A stretch of DNA of 6,000 nt from Schlesneria sp. (GTDB taxonomy: Bacteria > Planctomycetota > Planctomycetia > Planctomycetales > Planctomycetaceae). Each line of letters opens with the position of its first letter. The first letter of the stretch is position 1. The notes beneath the pieces are model-generated. The model saw nothing but the letters and a program-made list of their open reading frames with translations, had not been told where the DNA came from and made no database searches. The stretch covers positions 1-6,000 of the forward strand of contig JANXOO010001548.1 of NCBI GenBank assembly GCA_025353525.1, given 5' to 3'. This document shows positions 1 to 6,000 of this stretch, piece after piece. A program made the translations under genes and the position numbers.

Positions 1-1162
1 GCACCAGGGCCGCGTGCTGACGTCCGAGTACCCCGATCCGCGTTCGCAGCGCCCGGTCAGGAACGATGTCACTCGGGTCGAATTCGTCGGGCGCATTCCC
101 CAACGTCAATCGCAACTCTTCCACCCTCGCCGAATGACGAGTTTGCTGTTCGACGAGCTTCGGTCGGTCGCGTTGAGCCTTCTGATAGCCTCCCCATTCA
201 ACGACGATTCGGGCAATGTCATCGGCTCGACCCGTGAATGCGTCGGGAATCGTCAATCGGTCAAGTTCCGTTTGCGCCTGACGGATCGATTCGCGAGCGG
301 ATTTTGCCAGCGAGGTCGCTTGCTCGATCAGCAGTGATGCCGCCTGGCGTCTGGAACCGAAGTCGGCAGACAACCGGGGAACCGGAGTGAGCGGTGTCAA
401 TTGTTGGCGTAATGAATCGAGCTCGGCCAATAGCGGCACACTTTTTTGCCATTTTTGATACTGTTCGCATTCGTTCGAACTTCGTTTCCATTCGGCCAGT
501 GTCTCGTCAAGACGCACTTTTGTTTCTCGAAAAAGCCGATCGGTTTCTTCCCAGATGGAAACTGACAGCAGCTTCTCGATCACGACATCCTTGCGTTGCT
601 GCCACTCGACGAGCGCCTGGTTGAGTCGCTGCTTTTTGCCCTGCGGTCGAAAAATCTCGGCCGCTTCGTCGGCCAACCCCTTGCACACGGCACTCAGGTC
701 GGACACACCTGACCCGGTCGCAAACAGAATCTCACCGAGATCGCCGGTTCCCGTGGCAATCTGGCGGCCCCCTTCGACCAGTTGAGCGTAGTCGATGCCG
801 TACCTCTGGCGGAATGTCGCCAAATCGACGTTGCCGATTAAATCCTGCCACTGAACCGGATCGATGACAGTGGTATCGTCCAGAGCGCGCAGCGAGTCCT
901 TGCGAGCCTTTCGGCGGATCACTTCCAGTGCGACACCCGATTCCGAATGGATTGCGCCGCCGATGCGAAGGTTGGGATTCGAATGCAGAAAGTTATCCGC
1001 CGTTCGTTCGTCGAACCCGTACAGCAGTTGTCGCACGGCGCGCAGCGTCGTACTTTTGCCCGCCTCGTTCGGTCCGTACACCAGATGAAAGCCAGGACCC
1101 AGGTTCAGGCTGACATTGGTAAACCGTCCGAACGATATTAAATCAAGTCTTGAAAGCCACAT
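1..1162 (-). CDS. YhaN/SbcC-like AAA ATPase, N-terminal part (runs off the left edge)
   Basis: The frame is open without a stop from the ATG at 1162 to the left edge, giving the first 387 residues of a longer protein. The N-terminus MWLSRLDLISFGRFTNVSLN is followed by a Walker A motif GPNEAGKST at residues 30-38, the pattern of RecF/SbcC/Rad50-type ATPases. GGRQIATGTGDLGEILFATG at about 131-150 and FRPQGKKQRLN at about 171-181 match my memory of the YhaN AAA family. Residues about 180-350 are rich in charged and Gln/Leu residues and probably form coiled coil. Family members are usually around 1000 residues or more, so Walker B and the signature motif should lie off the window. The ATG was chosen because the conserved N-terminus begins there; a GTG at 1177 is a weaker alternative, and no clear Shine-Dalgarno sequence is visible. 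Related proteins pair with a metallophosphoesterase nuclease (YhaO/SbcD-like), but none is upstream here. Its exact role in DNA repair or maintenance is inferred from family only. Confidence 0.85.
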   Translation of the reverse strand, partial: MWLSRLDLISFGRFTNVSLNLGPGFHLVYGPNEAGKSTTLRAVRQLLYGFDERTADNFLHSNPNLRIGGAIHSESGVALEVIRRKARKDSLRALDDTTVIDPVQWQDLIGNVDLATFRQRYGIDYAQLVEGGRQIATGTGDLGEILFATGSGVSDLSAVCKGLADEAAEIFRPQGKKQRLNQALVEWQQRKDVVIEKLLSVSIWEETDRLFRETKVRLDETLAEWKRSSNECEQYQKWQKSVPLLAELDSLRQQLTPLTPVPRLSADFGSRRQAASLLIEQATSLAKSARESIRQAQTELDRLTIPDAFTGRADDIARIVVEWGGYQKAQRDRPKLVEQQTRHSARVEELRLTLGNAPDEFDPSDIVPDRALRTRIGVLGRQHAALV

Positions 1163-1185
1163 GCCGCCAGGTGCCACAGGTGAAG

Positions 1186-1213
1186 ATTCCAGTCACCGCG
1201 GTCGAGATGTCAA
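1186..1213 (-). promoter_or_regulatory. possible sigma-70-type promoter before the ATPase gene
   Basis: Read on the minus strand, a perfect TTGACA (1213-1208) is followed after 16 bases by TGGAAT (1191-1186), four of six matches to the -10 consensus. Transcription from it would start close to 1179, leaving a leader of under 20 bases before the ATG at 1162. It sits in the 99-base gap after the phosphatase gene, so it could let the ATPase gene be expressed apart from the two genes upstream. The -10 match is weak and planctomycete promoters are poorly defined, so this is tentative. Confidence 0.3.
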
Positions 1214-1261
1214 GCCATCACGTGCCGCACAAACTGCAAAAGCAGGTCTTCGCAGCATAGA

Positions 1262-2269
1262 TCAAGACGGGTCGGCTTGCTTCGCCGCGACGGACCGGGC
1301 CGCTTCGAGAACGGCATCATGCAATGGCCCGTTCGTGACGACGACACCCCGGTTCTGAGTGAGTTCCCTTCCGCGCGAGAAATCGAGCGGTTGGCCGTTC
1401 AGGTCGGTGACCCGGCCTCCCGCTTCCGTAACGATCAGGACGCCGCCCGCGTGATCCCAGATCTTTTCATAATAACCAACTTTTGTCGGAAGCCGCAGAT
1501 AGACATCCGCTTCACCCGCCGCGACCGTCGCGTACTTGGCCTGACTATCCATCCTCACGGGTGTGGTCCGGATCCCAAGGCTGTCGGCAATCTGCGCCGA
1601 TTCGTTGTGCGAGCTATGCCCCGATTCAAACGATTCGCAGAATCTGGCCAACGCCGGATCAGAGGTTTTCGCGACCGAAATCGGCTTCGGCACGGATTCG
1701 GCATCAAGTCGCATTCCGAATGCGCCGTGGCCGCGAACGGCATAAAACAGCGACGCATCGTTCTGGTTCTTCGAGCCCAGATTTGGACAGCCGAGCACTC
1801 CCAGTTCCAGTTCGCCATCAATGATCAAAGCCAGTGAAATCGCATACTGGTCCCGACGCAGAAACCCCTTCGTACCGTCGATCGGGTCGAGCGTCCAGAA
1901 TCGTGTCGAGTATTCCCGTGTTCCGCCTCGATCGATCCATTGCCGGATCTCGTCATCCGATGCTGACCGGTAATGCTGTTGAATCAGCGAGCTAATGTCT
2001 CGCAGGAAACCGGCATTGTCCTCCTGATGCAAAGCGAGTGCGTCTTCTTCGGCGATGATCGGATCGATGGGGTACGCTTCGCTGATCGAATGGCAAACGA
2101 CAGCCTGACTGGCAAAATCGGCGATTGTGACAGGGCTGTTATCTTTTTTGTCGAGGACTTCAGGAGTCATCGCGGCCTGAACCGCTCGACAAATCGTTGC
2201 CGCACTGCGGACGGCGGCAAGAGCGACATTTAATTCGGTCTGAAACGGGTGGGGAGTCGGAAGAGTCAT
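1262..2269 (-). CDS. 3'(2'),5'-bisphosphate nucleotidase, HAL2/SAL1 type
   Basis: This 335-residue protein belongs to the Mg-dependent, lithium-sensitive inositol monophosphatase superfamily. Such enzymes remove the 3'-phosphate from PAP (and often act on PAPS), clearing the inhibitory by-product of sulfate assimilation and sulfotransfer in the cytoplasm. Visible motifs are DNSPVTIADFA at 43-53, IIAEED at 71-76, WTLDPIDGTKGFLRRDQYA at 125-143, QAKYATVAAGEADVYLRLP at 243-261 and KIWDHAGG at 269-276. E74, D128, D131 and D272 are the expected metal ligands. The GTKGFLRxDQYA and QAKY...YLRLP blocks resemble yeast Hal2 and plant SAL1 more than short E. coli CysQ, and the length suits the HAL2 class. 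The start is the ATG at 2269, with no clear Shine-Dalgarno sequence. It lies 57 bases after the oxidoreductase gene on the same strand, so co-transcription is likely. Activity toward inositol phosphates cannot be excluded. Confidence 0.93.
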   Translation of the reverse strand: MTLPTPHPFQTELNVALAAVRSAATICRAVQAAMTPEVLDKKDNSPVTIADFASQAVVCHSISEAYPIDPIIAEEDALALHQEDNAGFLRDISSLIQQHYRSASDDEIRQWIDRGGTREYSTRFWTLDPIDGTKGFLRRDQYAISLALIIDGELELGVLGCPNLGSKNQNDASLFYAVRGHGAFGMRLDAESVPKPISVAKTSDPALARFCESFESGHSSHNESAQIADSLGIRTTPVRMDSQAKYATVAAGEADVYLRLPTKVGYYEKIWDHAGGVLIVTEAGGRVTDLNGQPLDFSRGRELTQNRGVVVTNGPLHDAVLEAARSVAAKQADPS

Positions 2270-2326
2270 AGGAAAAGCTTGCTTCGATCTGGAAAAAATG
2301 GAAACTCAAATAACAGTCACAGGTTT

Positions 2327-3382
2327 TCAGGACGCGGGAACAGGAACGTTCAAGGTGGCGGCCAGGTCCGTCAGGGCTTTCCAGTTTCCGGCATCCAGCG
2401 GAATTCCCGATTTTCCGCGTTCGAGCAATGTGCGGCGTTCGGGGTCTCCGGGTAGAGTCACTTCGCTCACCCCGTCGATTCGGGGAACGTCCCGCACATA
2501 GGTTTCCAGCCGTCCGACTTCGCCCAGCAAATGTTCGGAACCGCCAAAAAATTCCGGGTTCATCACCCAGAACATCGCACAATTTCCCAGTGGTGGGGGC
2601 GGATTGGGCAAGGCACACTGACCGCCCGAAAAACCGCCCGCCAGCATTTCGATCATATAGGCCAGACCGAATCCCTTATACGCCTGGTCGCCACCCAGCG
2701 GCAGGATCGTTCCCGGCGGATCTCCGTAAAGCTGATTCGGATCGGTCGTTGGTTTGCCTTCGGGGTCCAGAATCCAGCCAGCAGGGACGGTTTGTCCGGC
2801 GATTTTCCGGACGCGAACTTTCCCTTCGGCGGTGGCACTGGTACCGATATCGAATACGAACGGCCCGTTCGCTCCACCCGGCATCCCGATGCAAATCGGA
2901 TTGGTTCCCAACCGGGGTCGTTTGCCCCCGACGGGCGCCACGCGTTGCGCAGCTCCATGATTGTTGGCGATCACAATGCCCGTGAAACCGTGCGAGGCGG
3001 CCATTTCCGCATATTCACCCAGTCGACCGATATGACACGCTCGGCGTAACGTCCCGCAGACGATGGCAGTCGTCCGGCATTTCGCGATCAACTGCTGAAT
3101 CAGTTCTTGGGCAAGAACTTGTCCGAATCCCCAACTTCCGTCGCACACCAGAGAACCGGGCGATTCCTTTTCGACGATCAGTCGAGCATGTGGCAAAAGC
3201 GTCCCGTCTTGCACTTTGCCGATGTAGAACGGAATGCGCATCACTCCGTGGGAGTCATGCCCGCGCAAGTTCGCTTCGACAAGACTCTTCGCAACCAGAT
3301 TGGCATTGGTCTCGTTGACTCCAACTGCCTGAAAAAGAGCAGAAGAAAATTGAGTCAATTTGATGTCATTCAGAGTGGGCAA
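2327..3382 (-). CDS. malate/L-lactate dehydrogenase family oxidoreductase (Ldh_2, YbiC-like)
   Basis: This 351-residue protein is a full-length member of the type-2 malate/lactate/ureidoglycolate dehydrogenase family: soluble NAD(P)-dependent enzymes that interconvert 2-hydroxy acids and 2-oxo acids, with a fold unrelated to classical lactate dehydrogenases. Supporting motifs are LRGHDSHGV at 39-47 with the conserved histidines, CHIGRLGEYAEMA at 116-128, GTNP at 159-162, DIGTSATAEGKV at 178-189, PAGWILDPEGKPTTDP at 200-215 and KGFGLAYMIEMLAGG at 236-250. The C-terminal part, including NPEFFGG at 275-281 and GIPLDAGNWKAL at 326-337, resembles E. coli YbiC (HcxB), a hydroxycarboxylate dehydrogenase, as I remember it. 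The true substrate cannot be read from sequence. The start is a TTG preceded by a well-spaced GAGGT, and an in-frame TGA at 3394-3392 leaves almost no room for an earlier start. It is probably the first gene of a minus-strand transcript with the phosphatase gene. Confidence 0.92.
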   Translation of the reverse strand: MPTLNDIKLTQFSSALFQAVGVNETNANLVAKSLVEANLRGHDSHGVMRIPFYIGKVQDGTLLPHARLIVEKESPGSLVCDGSWGFGQVLAQELIQQLIAKCRTTAIVCGTLRRACHIGRLGEYAEMAASHGFTGIVIANNHGAAQRVAPVGGKRPRLGTNPICIGMPGGANGPFVFDIGTSATAEGKVRVRKIAGQTVPAGWILDPEGKPTTDPNQLYGDPPGTILPLGGDQAYKGFGLAYMIEMLAGGFSGGQCALPNPPPPLGNCAMFWVMNPEFFGGSEHLLGEVGRLETYVRDVPRIDGVSEVTLPGDPERRTLLERGKSGIPLDAGNWKALTDLAATLNVPVPAS

Positions 3383-3388
3383 TGTAGT

Positions 3389-3393
3389 ACCTC
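3389..3393 (-). promoter_or_regulatory. ribosome binding site that fixes the TTG start of the oxidoreductase
   Basis: Read on the minus strand, GAGGT (3393-3389) ends six bases before the TTG at 3382-3380. No ATG or GTG lies between this site and the in-frame TGA just upstream, so the site supports TTG initiation at this gene. Confidence 0.65.
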
Positions 3394-3571
3394 ATGTTGG
3401 GGGTAGCCTCTGTTTTCACGCAGGAACAACACTCTACCAGAATCCGAAAATACCGGGAGCCTGGCGACAATCACAAACAGACTGGCGTATTGAAAAGTTT
3501 ACCAGACGAACGGGTGACTTGAACGAGTGCTCGTGATGTCAGGCGACCTGCAATGGAAAATCTACCGGCCG

Positions 3572-3625
3572 AAAAACGGGGACGCCGGCGCGCCGGGGGT
3601 ATTCCTGGTGCCTGTCCCCCTTTTT
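3572..3625. repeat. REP/MITE-like inverted-repeat element
   Basis: AAAAACGGGGAC (3572-3583) and GTCCCCCTTTTT (3614-3625) are inverted copies matching at 11 of 12 positions. Between them lies a perfect 12-base palindrome CCGGCGCGCCGG (3585-3596), then GGTGCCTGTCCCC (3607-3619), which runs into the right arm. The whole could fold as a long stem with an inner hairpin. I recall GGTGCCTGTCCCC-type motifs as dispersed repeats in planctomycete and some other genomes, sometimes near REP-associated tyrosine transposases, but only one copy is visible here and no transposase. The run of T after the stem resembles a terminator, yet no gene points into it, so a mobile palindromic repeat is the better reading. 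Confidence 0.55.
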
Positions 3626-3693
3626 CAGCGCGGTATCTCCTTTCCTACTCGGTCGCCTGAGAACCCGGCTGAATCGAGAGGTTCGGCAGGATA

Positions 3694-3714
3694 TTTCGGC
3701 ATTCTCAACCGAAA
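3694..3714. other. small inverted repeat (hairpin)
   Basis: TTTCGG (3694-3699) and CCGAAA (3709-3714) form a six-base stem around a nine-base loop in the intergenic region. It is short and may be chance. No gene end lies next to it, so it is not called a terminator. Confidence 0.25.
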
Positions 3715-4012
3715 CAAACGATCGATGAACGCTTTGTCGCCTGCGCATAAACACCGGAAACCCTTGCAATTCATTCATTTATCGCGTTCCAGGCTATCTG
3801 TTTTGCCACAAGTTCTTTTCCGAAAATGCGTTGTGCATTCCTGGTGAGCGCCGAACTTTTCGTTGATCTTCTTGTCATTATTTAGCGTATGACAGTATGT
3901 AAGGTCGATTGAACGGAGGCGAAGTGTTTCCGGCGGCCTCGAATTGACGATGGACGGACTTCAAAGGAAACGGCATTCGCTTTGCTTCAATGGATTCTGG
4001 AAAGCCTGGTAC

Positions 4013-4025
4013 TGTCAGACTGACA
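4013..4025. promoter_or_regulatory. perfect dyad, possible operator
   Basis: TGTCAG and CTGACA are perfect inverted copies around a single central A, about 200 bases before the sigma start codon. A compact dyad of this kind could bind a dimeric repressor or a helix-turn-helix protein, and the sigma protein itself carries such modules. No second copy was seen, so function is a guess. Confidence 0.3.
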
Positions 4026-4027
4026 AT

Positions 4028-4046
4028 CGGCGATGCGATATCGCCG
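4028..4046. other. hairpin in the leader region of the sigma gene
   Basis: CGGCGAT (4028-4034) and ATCGCCG (4040-4046) give a seven-base perfect stem with a five-base loop GCGAT. It begins two bases after the dyad at 4013-4025. If transcription of the sigma gene starts upstream of it, the hairpin would lie in the 5' leader RNA. There is no following U-run, so it is not a simple terminator. Confidence 0.35.
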
Positions 4047-4211
4047 CAAGAGAATCGGCAAAGTGCCAATGGACCTCGATATGTCGCAACACCATGAACT
4101 GAAATAAGTTCCGACGCCAGCCGAAGAGAGGCACTCTCTATAAATGGTGCATAACGGGGCGGCAACGTTCCTGAGGACTACAATTGTAAGAAGCACCTTG
4201 CCACGGTCGGC

Positions 4212-4217
4212 AGGAGG
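4212..4217 (+). promoter_or_regulatory. strong ribosome binding site of the sigma gene
   Basis: AGGAGG ends six bases before the ATG at 4224, a near-ideal Shine-Dalgarno sequence and spacing. It fixes the start of the long reading frame and predicts efficient translation. Confidence 0.85.
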
Positions 4218-4223
4218 AAAATC

Positions 4224-5888
4224 ATGCAACGCTATCGAAATCCGGCATTGAAGCAACTGAGCGATCATCAAATCAAATACGCACCGCGCGACGTCCAATT
4301 GACTCAGATTACGCGCGCCGAGCGGTTACTGGACGAACTGAATCCCGCAGGATCGTATCGATATCCCGAGTTATGCGAAAAAATCACGACTTATCGGGGC
4401 GAGATGTATCCCGACCTGGTAGTCAGCGGTGCCGAGGCCGTTCATGACCTGCGTTGTTTCGTGGAAGACCTTTCGGACAACGCCGACATCTCTGTTGAAA
4501 ACGCAGGTGAAGAAGTCTGGACGGTCGAAGACGTGAGCAAGCGGTTCAACGTCTCGTCCAAAACCGTTTCGCGATGGCGTGATCGGGGATTGGTCAGTCG
4601 CAGATTCCGATTCGGCGGACGCAAGCGAGTCGGTTTTTTGCGCTCATCCGTCGAGCGGTTCGTTTTAAAGAATTCAGACGATGTTGATCGTGGCGTCCGG
4701 TTCACTCAATTGACGGTGTCCGAACGCGAGGAATTGATTTACCGGGCGCGGCGTCTGGCCAAGGCAGGTGCGTGTCCGACCGAAATCAGTCATCGGCTGG
4801 CCCGCAAATTTCATCGTTCGCATGAAACCGTGAGATATACCCTCAAGAATTACGACAAGGATCATCCCGAGGCGGCTGTGTTTCCTGACGCCCTCAATTC
4901 GATCACGGAAGAGCACAAGCAGGAAATCTATCGAGGATTCCGCAAGGGGGTCCCGGTCGAAGAACTTGCCCAGCGATTCAAACGAACGCGAACGAGTATT
5001 TACCGCGTCCTGGCCGAAGTGCGCGCCGGGATTTTGCTCGATAAACGTGTCGATTTCATGGCCGCGCCGATTTTTGACGAGCCCGACGCCGCATCGACGA
5101 TCCTGCCACCGTTGCCCGTTGTCATACGAAAAACGGCACCGGTCAAAGCTCCGCCAGGCCTTCCCTCATATATGAACAGCCTGTATTCGGTTCCGTTACT
5201 GACGCGAGACGAAGAAGTCTACTATTTCCGGAAGATGAATTTTCTGTTGCATCAGGCATCGAAACTTCAGGAAGAGATTGATCCGTCACAGCCCAAAAAC
5301 TCGGATATGGATTCGTTCGAGGGATTCATTGAAGAAGCCAACGTCGTCAAGAATTTCCTGATTCGCAGCAACTTGCGGCTGGTGGTATCGATCGCCAAGA
5401 AGCACGTGACATCGAATTCAAACTTCTTTGAAATGGTCAGCGACGGAAACCTGTCACTGATTCGTGCGATCGAAAAGTTCGACTTCACGCGAGGATTCAA
5501 GTTTTCGACGTATGCCAGTTGGGCCATCATGAAGAACTTCGCTCGTTCGATTCCGGCAGAGTATACGCAACTCGACCGGTTCCGGACGGGCAACGAAGAG
5601 GTTTTCGATCAGGCATCGGATCCGCGAAGCGAACGGACGAACGAAGAATTCGTCAACAAGCGCCAGCACGAAGCACTGATGGAGATCGTATCGCAACTCG
5701 ATCCTCGCGAACGGGAAATCATCGTATCGCGGTACGGGTTGAAGGAAGGTGCCAGCCCCGAAACACTGGAGCAAGTCGGTCTGAAGCTGGGAGTAACCAA
5801 AGAACGCATTCGTCAACTCGAATCGCGGGCGCTGCAGAAACTCCGCAAAATCGCCGAAGACGAACACTTGGACGTGCCAGGGATTTGA
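4224..5888 (+). CDS. sigma-70 family RNA polymerase sigma factor with three N-terminal helix-turn-helix modules
   Basis: This 554-residue protein should bind core RNA polymerase and direct promoter recognition. Its sigma part begins with a region 1.2-like stretch at about 312-345 (SLYSVPLLTRDEE). Region 2 follows at about 373-443 (NLRLVVSIAKKHV, DGNLSLIRAIEKFD, GFKFSTYASWAIM), then region 4 at about 492-544 (LDPREREIIVSRYG, TLEQVGLKLGV, TKERIRQLESRALQKLR). No region 3 is recognisable in the roughly 50 residues between regions 2 and 4. The N-terminal 310 residues are unusual. A MerR/excisionase-like helix-turn-helix lies at 97-147 (TVEDVSKRFNVSSKTVSRWR, then a GGRKR wing), and two homeodomain-like modules lie at about 162-210 and 226-268 (VEELAQRFKRTRTSIYRVL). 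Residues 1-95 are unrecognised. In region 2.4, K437, A440 and A434 replace the Q, T and W found in E. coli RpoD, while region 4.2 keeps E527, R530 and Q531. The ATG has a strong ribosome site. I recall similar planctomycete proteins; target genes are unknown. Confidence 0.9.
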   Translation: MQRYRNPALKQLSDHQIKYAPRDVQLTQITRAERLLDELNPAGSYRYPELCEKITTYRGEMYPDLVVSGAEAVHDLRCFVEDLSDNADISVENAGEEVWTVEDVSKRFNVSSKTVSRWRDRGLVSRRFRFGGRKRVGFLRSSVERFVLKNSDDVDRGVRFTQLTVSEREELIYRARRLAKAGACPTEISHRLARKFHRSHETVRYTLKNYDKDHPEAAVFPDALNSITEEHKQEIYRGFRKGVPVEELAQRFKRTRTSIYRVLAEVRAGILLDKRVDFMAAPIFDEPDAASTILPPLPVVIRKTAPVKAPPGLPSYMNSLYSVPLLTRDEEVYYFRKMNFLLHQASKLQEEIDPSQPKNSDMDSFEGFIEEANVVKNFLIRSNLRLVVSIAKKHVTSNSNFFEMVSDGNLSLIRAIEKFDFTRGFKFSTYASWAIMKNFARSIPAEYTQLDRFRTGNEEVFDQASDPRSERTNEEFVNKRQHEALMEIVSQLDPREREIIVSRYGLKEGASPETLEQVGLKLGVTKERIRQLESRALQKLRKIAEDEHLDVPGI

Positions 5889-6000
5889 CCCGGCCTTGAT
5901 CGACGGGCAATCCCCTGAAGCAATTGCCAAATCGTTTTTCGCGGAAACCGGCGAGCCGAGCAGCGTCAGCCGTCGGACCGAATTGCGAATAAGTCCGAGG
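5889..6000. other. unassigned right edge, possible start or end of another gene
   Basis: After the sigma stop there is no clear terminator. On the plus strand a frame starting at TTG 5896 stays open for 35 codons to the edge (begins LIDGQSPEAIAKSFF), with only a weak purine stretch upstream. On the minus strand a short frame enters from the right and stops at TGA 5968-5966 (ends FAIRSDG). Either could be part of a real gene, and the window is too short to choose. Confidence 0.25.

Larger units (their letters stand above)
3383..4223. other. divergent intergenic region, about 840 bases, no convincing gene
   Basis: This stretch separates the minus-strand oxidoreductase gene from the plus-strand sigma gene and must hold the promoters for both. 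Open frames are present on both strands, but none has a good ribosome site, a recognisable domain or a believable protein composition, and the longest plus-strand one crosses the inverted-repeat element at 3572-3625. It contains that element, a hairpin at 3694-3714, two adjacent dyads at 4013-4046 and an AT-richer patch around 3860-3900. No tRNA, rRNA or CRISPR structure is visible. A short unannotated RNA or a long leader for the sigma gene remains possible. Confidence 0.6.

Noticed and set aside
1234..1245. CTGC-AAAA-GCAG hairpin after the phosphatase gene as a terminator
   Set aside because: A four-base stem without a U-run is too weak to terminate transcription.
3614..3625. Rho-independent terminator (stem followed by a T-run)
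   Set aside because: No gene on either strand ends into it: both neighbours are transcribed away from it, and the T-run is part of the inverted-repeat arm itself.
3527..3847. Plus-strand open frame of 106 codons in the intergenic region
   Set aside because: It runs straight through the inverted-repeat element (giving the low-information LVPVPLF stretch), has no ribosome site and shows no domain.
3863..3901. TTGATC/TTGTCA with TATGAC/TATGTA as a promoter for the sigma gene
   Set aside because: Hexamer matches are poor and spacers are 18-19 bases; the AT-rich patch is suggestive but not enough to call.
3950..4102. Plus-strand 50-codon frame starting MDGLQRKRHS
   Set aside because: Unusual composition rich in Cys, Trp and Arg, and no Shine-Dalgarno sequence before the ATG; not supportable as a small gene.
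4139..4144. TATAAA as a -10 box for the sigma gene
   Set aside because: No -35-like hexamer lies 16-18 bases upstream, so it was not listed as a promoter, although an alternative sigma could still use it.
3878..4165. Minus-strand open frame of 95 codons upstream of the sigma gene
   Set aside because: No ribosome site or recognisable motif, and it covers the dyad and hairpin upstream of the sigma gene; more likely chance in a control region.

Overview
The window reads as chromosomal DNA from a member of the Planctomycetota. The base composition is moderately GC-rich, mid-50s percent by eye. The strongest pointer is the large sigma factor on the right, whose layout (several N-terminal helix-turn-helix modules, then a region 1.2-like SLYxVPLLTR stretch, then regions 2 and 4) I associate from memory with planctomycete genomes. 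A dispersed-repeat-like element carrying GGTGCCTGTCCCC is consistent with this. The species cannot be fixed from the sequence alone.

Layout. The left 3.4 kb holds three minus-strand genes, read right to left: a type-2 malate/lactate dehydrogenase family oxidoreductase (3382-2327), a HAL2/SAL1-type 3'(2'),5'-bisphosphate nucleotidase (2269-1262), and the first 387 codons of a YhaN/SbcC-like AAA ATPase that runs off the left edge (1162-1). The gaps of 57 and 99 bases allow one transcript, although a promoter-like TTGACA/TGGAAT pair lies just before the ATPase gene. About 840 bases without a convincing gene follow (3383-4223). They form a divergent control region holding a 54-base inverted-repeat element, small dyads and the two ribosome binding sites. 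The right part is one plus-strand gene of 554 codons (4224-5888) for a sigma-70 family factor. The last 112 bases are unassigned.

How the genes fit together. No single pathway links the three minus-strand genes. One is a general 2-hydroxy-acid oxidoreductase, one is a recycler of PAP (the by-product of sulfate assimilation and sulfotransfer), and one is a DNA-repair-type or structural ATPase. The sigma factor is the most unusual gene. It joins three putative DNA-binding modules to a sigma core that keeps a canonical -35-reading region 4.2, lacks a recognisable region 3, and has changed residues at the positions that read the -10 element in E. coli RpoD.
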